A stretch of 64,000 bases of DNA from Mactra quadrangularis (taxonomy: Eukaryota; Mollusca; Bivalvia; Venerida; Mactridae). The position numbers and the translations under genes were made by a program. The notes under the pieces are model-generated. The model was not told the DNA's origin. It ran no database searches and saw only the letters and a list, made by a program, of their open reading frames with translations. Location of the stretch: NCBI GenBank assembly GCA_025267735.1, contig CM046308.1, positions 34,957,267 to 35,021,266 on the forward strand, given 5' to 3'. Each line of letters starts with the position of its first letter. The first letter of the stretch is position 1. Shown in pieces: positions 1 to 12,300 of this stretch.

Positions 1-250
1 AGCCCTCATAACAAATGCTGTTTTTTATCTCCATAAGCAGGCTAAGGATTAAAGGCACTATCCCAATATTTTGCACAAGAGTTTCAAGAGTTCATTTCAA
101 TCAAAATAGAATACAATACAATAATTATGTATTAGGTCAGACATGACCCATGAACATAGTGTTAATACAATATATAATAAAATGTGTTCAATGGTAGAGA
201 CATATCATTATAGTAACAAGGTGTAAGCATGCATTAGATATGATATAAAC

Positions 251-315
251 CTACTTGATCAATCTTCTGTTTCTGTATGAAGGTCTTTGTAACATTCTTT
301 GTTCTTTTGCTTCCA
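251..315 (-). CDS. VWA3-like exon 16 (stop codon)
   Basis: Residues 894-914 and TAG stop at 253-251. Acceptor atatttcag. Joined to the single base left by exon 15 it reads VEAKEQRMLQRPSYRNRRLI-K-stop. The whole CDS then has 2745 nt, a multiple of three, which supports this choice. It is separated from exon 15 by a 6.3 kb intron, so an additional intervening exon cannot be fully excluded. Confidence 0.65.
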
Positions 316-3300
316 CTGAAATATAGATAGATCATAATTGATACACAATATAACAGATAATTAAATATCACTAAGATGTGCCTGTGGTAATCAAACCTTT
401 AATTCTTTATATACATAAAAAATCTTCTGCTTAATCACCAGGGGTGGAAGATATTAAATATATCTAAAGAAATTATCATGCCTCAGTCCCATAAAATCGT
501 GGCTTGTTACGGACCTGTACGTGCAGACAGTCGTAGACCGTGGGAAGCCTTGCGTGTCAAGGTGACGGTACTCACATAGTACAAAACAACACACATGTAC
601 GGAGCCGTAGCTTGACGATAATGCATATTATGCATGTTTAATCCATACTCGGCCACAATTTTGCTCACGATTTGACTCTGAAATTGATATGTGTATCCAG
701 GGCTCATCACACGGAACCTGGTAAAGAGGCAACAGTCCGTACAGGTACACAAGAGTTTGTATGGGTCCTTGCTGTGTTTTATCGCACGGCGCCCATACGG
801 TGCCCTCACGACTATTTTTATGTTTATGGGACAGTAGCTTTAGCTTTAGAGCCTCTTCACTCACAGAGACCCACTGTAATAGAAATATCAATACAGTATG
901 ATTCAAAATTGATTTATTTTTGTGCAAGTTAATAATATAAGATTTAAAACTCAATTTTAATAGCTTTAAATAACATGGTAAAAACAACTCATAACACAGG
1001 TAAACATTTATCTAAAACTATCCAAATTATCTATAATCTCAGATCCAGGACAAATATGGCCACACTTAGTAGCATTTTTTTAACACTCAAGGTCTTACCA
1101 GTAGCTCAGCACAGACATTCAAATGGTTAATCGCAAAGCAGGAAAATGTACAAAGTCAAGCACAAAGAAGCACAAGATTAAGTAAAGTTTTGAAATATTA
1201 TTGCACATATTTACTTCAAGAAAAGAAACAAAGAAGAAATTCATTCAAAATATTATATTTACGCACAAAAACAGAATAGATACATTGTATATCTTTTAAC
1301 AAGAATTAAATTCACTTCACTAAAAGAGACATATGCCCCAAAAGTTGCAGATTTCATACATATTGAATGACCATTATATGACCATGACTATGGTGCTGCA
1401 GGTCAAATCTTGCAGGCGATATCTCTAGTGGAAAAGATATTTTAAGATCCATCAAAAAATTATTTAATTATGATTGCAACACAAGATTGGGACATCCAAA
1501 CATTACCAACCCCCTATGCAACTTTTAAGCAGGCACACAAAAACATAGGGTATTGCATGAATTTTTACTAATTTTAAGACATTTTGTACAATTTTATTGA
1601 ACAATGAATAAGATATGGCAATTTGATTAATACAATTGACAACAATTCACAAGGTCAGGATACAACCTAGTTCTAACTACATAAAATGTATGTGTATAGC
1701 AATGTTTCAAACCATGGACAGGTTCTAGGTTACAAAAACAGAAACAAAGCCACATCAACATAGCTATATCAAATTAACCTGAGACAGATTAACATAAAGT
1801 TACTATATAGAATGCTTTGTCTCAAAGGTCAATGTGAACAAGTTATAACACTGGCTTATATTAATAATCAAATAATCCATTCATTGACTAAAGGATGAAA
1901 CAAAAGATATAATCAAAAGTAAAGGATGTACATGACCTTTTGTATGTATACATTTGGGAAAATATAACAGAATGCAATGCAAATTTATAGTTAAAAGAGA
2001 GCAAAAACTGCATTGTCTATTTTGATTCAACCCAGCATTTCATGGTATCTGGGATTGTGATTCAAATGGCTTTTTCTGAATGACTATCACCCAGGGTAAA
2101 GTAGATCTTAATAAATGAAATGACCAAGCATGAGCCACAACCAATGATTTAATCAAGAGCCAGTTGCATAAGGGTGTTACTAATTTCCTACAGTTTAACA
2201 GTGATTTTCTACACAAATTGTTTGCTACAATTCAATACAAGCTAGAAAAGTTTAGCTAGCTGGATACACTCAGCATTATTCAAGAGACAACAATAATAAT
2301 TTTGCTACCTTAAAGCAAAACCATGCATTGTACTTGTCTAACAAAACCATATCTTTAAAAGTGCTCAGCAGGGACTTCCATATGCAAATGCCTCTCGATT
2401 ATTTAGCATTATAACTAATTATTCTCCAAAGTGATATTACAAGGGGGTGATATCAGAATGAAAGAATGTTTGTGTAAAAACAAAATGACAAACATAAATA
2501 GTGTTTCCAGGGGTTTTAATACCGAGTTAAATGACTACATAGATTGGTAAAAGCACAGGCTTACAACATGTAAGAGATCCCCTTCATACAGCCAATCTTA
2601 GTTTGTATCTACAATACATAGGTACCCTACCTACAAACTCTTTACTTGCAATACTGTTAAACTTAATTCCACTGTAAGTGGCCAATACATTAACCCTGCT
2701 GATTTAAGTACTTAATAATTTCAATAGATAGATATCTTATTTCATTGATAATGAGTACTGAAGTATAGCATTGAGTATTAAAATCAGTGGAATAAATGTA
2801 TTTGCCATTGACAGTTGAATACAATTTAACAATATAAGATTAATTCTTCTATCAAAACACAGGGTTCCTGAGTTATAGATAGGGCTCTAATGAGGGGATT
2901 TCTTGCATGCTGGAAGCTGGCAGCTGAAATCCTTTACATTACTGGAGATCATTCAATGGACATACATAAACCTCCAATCAGGGAACATGAGCAACAACAA
3001 GTAAATCTGTGAGCTAATGCTCACTAGTGATACCCCCGCCAAAATCTAAAAATATGCGACAAACAGGAAGTAGATGAGCAAGGAGCATGAAATCGCTTTA
3101 CACCACATGGGACTATAGGATGAAGCAATATGCAAAGTTTCAGGCTGCTGCATGGTATAGTTGCTGAGAAAACTGTGACGGAAATTTTGTAACGGACGGA
3201 CGGACGCACGCACGCACGGACAAGGGTAAAACAGTATACCCACCTCTTCTTCGAAGCGGGGGTATAATAAAGGGTTAAATTACAAAACGCATAATGTAGT

Positions 3301-6300
3301 ATGAACAACAATAAGTCACAATCAAACAATAATACAACCTATATCAACCACTCTAGGTGACATGTTGTAGTTCTCTAAAACTGGAAGTAAATTAAAACCC
3401 AGTTTTAAAATGATTGTATATGATACAATGTTTGTTGCTAAACTGGCAGCTATCTGTTAACTGATAAAAATCAATGGTTTGAATGGAAATCTCTCAAGTT
3501 GTAAGTGGACACTCTACCATGTTGCCATAAAAAAGCTAGTTTGAAGGCAAGGGAGTGCAAGTGTTGTATTATACCTCAGCTACAACTCATAAGTGTCTTA
3601 CAGTGTATCAGTGATTTTGTTCTATTTATTTCAAAACATTGAAAAGTGAAAAATCAAGAAAACATATGTGAGAAAACAGGGCCCCCTGAAAAGTCAGAAA
3701 AAGTATAGATGGGTCAGTGTAAAACTAGTCAAACTACATGTTTATACTATATGAAGAAATTAGTGTTGTTTTGCACTGACCCATCAATATTCATTTAACT
3801 TTTAACACTAAGTCTTGAAGCTATCACTAGCTATGCTAAGTGTTGAAAAGACAAACTAATACATATATTCAAACTACATTTAGCTTTATACAAAGTATGT
3901 ATTTAACAGGACAAAAATGAAGAGATTTTTATAACCTATCAAGAAGAACACATTCAAAGTATCAATCGCCTATGAGAATATAATTATAAAGAGTCAGCTA
4001 CCTATGCTTGGTCACTACCAATGCTCGGTCACCCTCTGTAAATTTAGTAAATTAAAATGGAAACCTTGCAACTTGTGTTTTTTTTTAGTGATGTCTGTTA
4101 GAGTCTCAAAGAAAACCCCAAATCATGATCATGCAGACGCTTGATAATTTATACAGACGATAGTTGCAGATTGCTAGGAAATCGAGTTTCACTAGCTCCA
4201 TCTCATTCATTAATTATAAGTAAAATAATTCAAGAAATATCATCATTTACATAAATCGCTAGTATTTAATCAATAGTTTACCTGTTTACAACAGAATGAT
4301 CACATATTTACTTCTTTTTTACTTAAAAACAAGGTGACCGAGCACTGATTTGCTTTTTTTTCAAAATATGCTACGTTTTACTTATGGTGCTCCGTTTCAA
4401 TTTTATCCAACATCCGGGTTTTGTAGACGCTTGTTTTTTGGAAACGGAAGTAGACATACATAAAGATGCTTTTACCATTGGAACATTACCTGAATTATAA
4501 GAAATCTTTTAACCCAAATAAAATTTGATATAAAAGTGACCGAGCATAGGTAACATCACTCTACAGTGTAGTTTTATTCTAGCCACATCTGTAACACATC
4601 AAAATAGTTTAATATATTCATCATGTCAGGACATTGAAAAAGGGCTTTATAGAAACTTCCAATCAATATGACTTTGTAAGTATACAGAAATGATAGCTCT
4701 AATAATGGTTCCTTCATGAGACCTTACATTTGAATAATAATGCATTGGGTCACAAACAATGTTACTCCACTTTGTAAACAGCTTACTTGTAGAATAAATA
4801 ATCTTTTAATATTTGCAAAATATGCTCATATTCTATATATGAGCATAACATCAGCAAATTAGCATCCGAATATCTTAATCAGGAAACCATAATATTTTAC
4901 TTAACACTGTTTCTAAGCCCTTTTGAATATAGTTCAAGACATGCATGAAAACACTATATAAACCTTTGTCAACAAAATGTGGAGCTAGTCCATATTCTTC
5001 TAAAACTGTAACCAATAAAGCAATTTTTTATAAAAAGTTCTTAGATACAAAAAAACAGTCACTGAACTTTATAGACCAATCAACAATGAAACCTCCTAAT
5101 AACAGCAATCTCCTGACCATAGACAACTCTTAACAACAGTTGTCTCTCTAAAACAGTCACACATCAACAACACTCTTTGACATTAAAAGTTGTTTAGTTG
5201 TTAAACCTAACTTTTAGTTCGGGAAACAAGATTTTGATGCAAGTTGTCTGATTGGGCATCCAGAATATAGTAAAAGATTTTTACACATTTTGTTTCCCCA
5301 GTGAAGAGTGTACTGAAATATGCTGTTTTCGTAAACCCCTTTTTACTGAATGAATATTTATAGTCAAGCTTTTAATGTTATTAATAATGTATTCATAATC
5401 TTATATAACCCCCAATTGTGGTAGGAATCACCATTTGATTGGGCAAGTAAAGATTTGGTGCGGGAAGTAAAATGTATCTCTGGTTGTCTAAAATGGACAA
5501 CCTACATCAAAAGTTAATGTCAAGCCTTGTGGTCACCTCTTACTATCTGAAAGTTGACTCAAAGGAATTATTTTCATGAGTTTTCCTACTGATATTTTAG
5601 CATTGCTGTAATTGGCTGTTGTAGAGAGGTTTCATGAGTTTTCCTACTGATATTTTAGCATTGCTGTAATTGGCTGTTGTAGAGAGGTTTCACTGTATCT
5701 TTTTTAATTGTAACATTATAACAAACTACAAATAACAATGCTACTCCATAGAAAACAAGTAATCTGTCCGCTAATGCTCACTAGTGATACCCCTGCAAAA
5801 ATCTAAAAATATGTGTCAAACAGGAAGTAGATAAGCAAGGAGCATGAAATCGCTTTACACCACATGGGACTATGGTATGAAGCTATATGCAAAGTATTAG
5901 GCTGCTGCATGTTATAGTTGCTGAGAAAACTGCGACGGAAATTTTGTAACGGACGCACGGACAAGGGTAAAACAGTATACCCCCCTCTTCTTCGAAGCGG
6001 GGGTATAATAATAAAAGTGAGATGTCAGAACAGAAGTACGAAGACGAAGAAAGATAAAGATAATTTCCATGCAGAGAGAGATGATTCTAAAAATCTTGAA
6101 CAAGAGATCAGTTTCCTACAGAGTAAACCTACCAATAATTTGATCATCAAATGAGTTAACTAAACCAAAATTGTCTTGTTCTGCAAGTTTAAAATTATTA
6201 TTATAGATCTAACTTTGTACCAAAAAAACTTCCTTTATTAACAAAAACACACATTTCTATTACAGGATTTTTCATTAAAGCTGAATTTCAAAAATTTATT

Positions 6301-9300
6301 TCGACATTTATAATTAACATGTGTACACAACATAATTATGCTTTATAGTAACTATAAAAAACATGCAGTAAATAAATAAAAAAAAACGGTGGAACAATAA
6401 TGTTATTCATGTGCTGTAATTGGACAATTTCTTGCGAGTTGCGTTATATTATAATATAGTAATGGTCATATGAATCTGACATTTACTGTGGGCTTGTCAG
6501 ATGTAAAATAAGGTAGTATACAAGAAGAGAATTTTAGATCAGGTTTTAATATTCGTAGGATAAGGGTGGGGATCAAACCAATGAATAAATTACAGATTAT
6601 CATTTTAAAATATTATACCTCTAGCTAATGTTTTCTGACGTGACGCTTGTTTCTCAAACAATTGTCTAGTCTCTGGTAGCAACCATTCATCAGAGTTAAA
6701 CTTTCCTTGACTGTTTAATGTCCTTAATAGACTAGTTCTGGTATGTCCTAAAATAGGTATTATCAACTCGTTCATAGTCATGACAAACCACTAACATCTT
6801 ATTTCAGAACAAAAATTTCTTTAACCACAAAGTTAAATTTATCATGAAAATTATCTGTATGGACTAACATGTAAGCATTTAAAGTAGAAGAGTTGAAACA
6901 ACTCTGCTAAAAGTTTTTCACAGGCATATGTTAGCAATTCTTCCCAGGAAATATTAAAAATTTATTTAAAATATCAGTATGCAACATGTTACACTTATTT
7001 GTGTGCTTTGAATTAGAATAGTAAAGAAAAAATCTATGAAATTTTTCAATTAACAAGAAACTGCATGAGTATTTTTTTACAATAAATCAGAGTAATATAC
7101 TCCTGTATGAACCAACCTGCAGCCAGAGGTTTGTATGGTCCTCTAGCAGTAGTGGGTCGAGCACTACTTGGTCTTCTTTTAGCCATACTAAATGACCTTG
7201 ACTCCACAGAGGTTGTGACCCTTAGAGGTGGTGTTGATGATCTATCTCTGTCTAACGGTGGTGGGGCACTGCTAGGTCTTGGTGGAGGAGTTGGGGTAGC
7301 TGATCTATACAAGTTTTGTGGATCCATTGACGGAACAGCTGAAACCCGGTCTGTACCTGGCATTGGATGTTTTCTGTAGAAAAAAAAAAAGATGTTTTTA
7401 GATTATTTTCTTCTACTAAGTGCTGAATTATGTTACCTTGATTGTTATGGTGACATCACATCATAACAGACAGTTAATACACAGAATAAGCACGTCCAAA
7501 AATACAATGTGGTCTACAGACAATAGACTTAACACAATGGCATTCAAGCAAACTCTATACATAATTCCAATTCAAGTAAAGACATTTTCTTCTCAAATTT
7601 TAAGCAATTGGGACTGAAAAATCTTTAAAAATTGCATGATTATGCAATGACCAATATGGTATTTTTTAGCAGAACATTACAATACAACTTATTCTTTTAA
7701 ATACTCTAGCTATATACATGTCAATCTCTTTAAACAGATATCCTGAAGAGCGCTGTCATACAGGATCTCTAAGGTTCGTAACGAGGGTTACGTCAAGATT
7801 ACCTTTGTGTTGACTAATCAATGCGTAGCTTTCATCTAGACAAAACATTATTAATAGGATTTTGTAATTTCTATTTTTAGACCGATGTTTACAAGCTAAT
7901 TTGAGGGTGGTGTAACATGTATTCACATAACATAGACAATGTAAACAAGTGACTAAACATAATGACTGTCTCATGCATATTATAAGGAGAAAAGGTCACC
8001 TGAACATAATCCTCATAACAAAACAGCTAGGGATAGTGGAGAATTTAAGATCAGGTTTTAATCAGATTGTATACATGTATATTCATTAAAAACAAAAACT
8101 AAAATAATCTATAAAGGTCGTATATTTGATTTGTTTGTTTGTTTGTTTTGTTGGGTTTAGCACCGTAGCAACACATTTTATAGGTCATATAACTGCGGTC
8201 AGTCAACCTACTCACTCCTCCTGGAAAGGCTAAATCTCTGGATTCAGCTGTTAACCAACTACTAAGCACATACTTTCGTCAATGACTGACAACTGCCCTA
8301 CATAATTAAAAATCATTGGTAGGAGGGAGAATGACCGTAGAAATAATTTCATGACCAAACTCCACGAAAGTATGCCCCGCCCGGGAATCGAACCCAAGAT
8401 CCCTCGATCAGTAGACTTGCGTGCTACCAACTGTGCTAGCCGGGTGGCTGTCATATATTTGATTGTATTAAAAATAAAAAAGCACTACCTGCTACAAGAT
8501 TTCATTTCATCAATTTCTTTCTTCCATGATAATTTAGCACATTCATCTCTGAGTTCAGCCACTCTATCTAAATTCTCTAAACCTCTACTTAGCTCATCCT
8601 TTAACATTCTTATATCTTCACTCTGTTCAACAAATGATACATGGTTTGTTTATAAACACAAATAAAATATGCTTATTAACAAAAATATGACTCTTAAGTT
8701 AGATTTCTGGTCCCAGGGGCCAGTATTTAAAATATAGTTTTCATTTAAGGGAACATGGTGGATTTTAAATGAGAATCAAACTAACATAAGACCCATTATC
8801 CAAAGAATTCAATATTGTAATCACTCGAATACACCCACTCCATCACAAAATAAGGATAATTCTATACAGACAATACTACAATTTCAATGGCCAAGGTAAA
8901 ATCGTCTGGAAACTTAAGTTATCTGAGCAGCCCTGCTGTCAAACATTATAAGTTTGGTGAAGGGCGACTACAAAGAAGAGGCAACAGAAACTGCCGACCT
9001 AACGCAAACCTAAAGTCAGGTCATCAAGGACAATGGACAAAAGACCACTGGTGTTGAGCCCTGTTCAGCCAGCTACAGTCCAGTCACTTAAAAAGGGTAT
9101 TAATACAGTAAGACCTATCTCAGTTACCTGTGTTTGTAAAGGCACATATAAAAAAGTTTCATATTTTAATATTTACCTCAAATGATTCAGGTTGACCTTC
9201 TACCTCGACACCTTTCTCAGAGAAATAATGATATCTACCACCAGTAGCTCTAGCTAAATCATACATAAATTGATTAGCTTCACAATCATTACAATTAAAT

Positions 9301-12300
9301 GATATAGTATGTACTGGTACACTATGTTGCATCTGTACTTGAGCTATGATAGACTTTGGAGGCTGAAAATATAGAGAATATCTTACAGAGATACAAGGTA
9401 AGGTATTTAACAATCAGCTAACAAACAATATTAAACAAGTTATGTCTCCCAAACCACAAATTTATCTCATCACTGGACTAATCTAATCATGCTTTTAGAT
9501 CAAAATTTTGTTTTATATATTTCATCCTGCCAAAATGGCTAAACTTGGCCAAATTATTCCCTAGGTGATGATCTTTCAAGAAGAGCCGTTTGAATGTTAC
9601 CAAGGTAACACTCGGCACTTGGCAACACTAGAGGCAAAAATGCAACTTTTTCTTTTTTTCAATGCTTAATTTGCATTTCTATCAGTTATATTTTCCTAAA
9701 TGAGGTCTAAAGTGCTAGAACATTTCAAAGGCTGAAATTTACTAAATTCATTTAAAAAAAACTAATTTTAAGTCCTGTGGCAGCTATTTTGACGTAGGGG
9801 TCCAGACACATAAAAGCACAGGAGTGACCAGTGATGGTTTAAAAGTATGCTATACAATAATAAAATATACCTGATCAGGACGTCCATCAGTAAGTAGATA
9901 TATAGCCTGGGTACCGGGATCACTTAGAGCATGTTGTAGTGCAGCGTACGTATTAGTAGAACCCCAACATGAAAGACCTTGTATCCATCTCCAGGCACCT
10001 TCTAAACTGGTCTCTGTTACATCTACTAGTCTATTCTGCCATACTTGGGCTTTACTATTAAATGCTATCAGATTAAACTTCATTTTGTGTTTCAGTTGTT
10101 CCTGTAAATATACATGACATTAATTACAATAGAGATAATGGTGATGATGATAATAATGATGATGATGATGATAATAATGATGCTGATGATGATGATTATT
10201 ATGATTATTATAATTATGATGAATTTCAGTATGATGGCAACAATGAATGTAATGTTCTTATAATGTTTGAATTAGACACACAAGGACAACTAGATTTTGC
10301 TATGATTTCAAATTGTAACAATGCACCACCTATATAAAATGCAGACAAATCAATTCAATTAAATAACAAAAGGCTTTTAATAGCTCTAAATGTCTAAAAC
10401 TCAATTTCCTAGATCTGCTACAATGAAAGTATAAATGAAAAAGATAATGATAAGGTTATTGATAAAGCAGTAACCACTGGTGGATTGAGAACCTTGTCAA
10501 ATTCTGATCCAAGGATCCTGCCAGCTCATCTATAGTCCATACAGAATTAACCTGAGCTTGACCTTTATGCAAGATTCTAACATAGGCACGTGCGTTTTCA
10601 CTCTTTATTTAATGTGACGTCATCTATGCTTTATTATTCAACAAAATATAGCTCGTGACGGCTGTTGAAATTTTACTCCCCACGTTAAATGCGCAAAGCC
10701 GAAAATGGCGCCCGAGTTTATAAGGGTTGACTTATACAATTTGGTTTCTATTCTATAATTAAGATTTTAATATTTTTTGTTCGGAATAAGAAACACCTAT
10801 CCATGAGAATTGTGTAAATAAATGCTATTTTCGGCCTTTGCACAGGGGTGGATTTCAACAGCATGACGTTTCTGACAGTTAGAAATAGTTCTATAAATAT
10901 ATCTTTTCTACGGATGTATTTTACGATGTTAGAATCGAAATAACTTACAGTTGTCTATATTTTGTTGTCTAATAAAATATAGGCACTCGTTTGATGCGCT
11001 TATTAAATCACTCGTGCTAAAGCACTCGTGATTTAATCATACGCGCATCACAACTCGTGCCTATATTTTATTAGACAACAAAATATAGACAACTGTAAGT
11101 TATTTCTTAAATATATTAAACTCAGTATTTACAGCCTATTTTTGTCTTCGTTTGTAAATCGAGCTATATCAGAAGCTATCGGCAAAATACATGTACTGAA
11201 CAATTAATGTTGTTTTCATAAAAATAAATACTTTGAAACTGTGCCATAATACTGCTGACTTACAGGTCGTCCACGTAAACATTGCGTATATAAACATTGC
11301 CGGTTTCATTTCACAATAATATTTAGGGGTGATTTATTTTTACAAATTTATAGTTTAGTTAGTTTACACTCATTTTATAAACACATCATTATATAAAATT
11401 TATAGAGTGCAATTATACACTATTGAAATATAATGTTAAATTTCAAAGTATCCTGTTTAAATCATTAAAATGCTGTTCATGCATTGGCTTATTTACCTAT
11501 TTAGTGGGCAAGTCCATTGTTTAAAGTACAAAAACACGCATGACCTAGAATACGACCTGTACTTGTTTACCCAAAAACTAATGTGTCCAAAATTAAAAGT
11601 ACAATGACATGCCACTTTAAATAAATTGATTTATACTCACATCAGTTGTTATAAACACGTATAACCGTATACACGCATACGGAAACTCATGATTTTATGT
11701 AAGTGAAGTGTGTAATTATTATAATTAGGTAGTTCAAGCTCAGGTTAATTCTGTTGAACCATACCAGCTTCGACCATTTTGTATCACACTAATCATAGTA
11801 ATTACATTACTTTTAGAAAGGTAGAAAAAAAGTCAGACTCTTCCAGGAAATCGCCGGTTTTTCGGTTTTCGGACCGATTTTTTCATTTTGGACCGATTGA
11901 GATTTCAAAATCCTTAGAAAAATCGGTCCGGGAAAAACTCGCTAATTTTGACCTCAAACCATTAATTTCCATAATTTTCAAGAAAACGTATCGATAAAAT
12001 ATTATCAAACAACTATCAGTTGCATAAACCCACTGTTTACTGATGTAATATCCTGCTTAATTGCCCACAGGTTACACATCAAGGACCCTGTATAACGTAT
12101 CCATGGTTACATGTATCACGCGGGGTTGAGGCAGTGATATTTTTTTATCGAGCACAGCAAGGTACGCTTGATTTGCACTCGATTAAATTGAAGAACAGCA
12201 GAAGAATATGTTCTTACTTTATCATGTCGATCGAACCGATTACGTTTTTTCAAGTCGGTCTGTTTGAAACCTGTAAACTTGTAAAAAACAATAATGTTTT

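Noticed and set aside
8360..8450. A tRNA gene on the minus strand
   Set aside because: The tRNA-like head continues into a body and (CAAA)n tail; a SINE.
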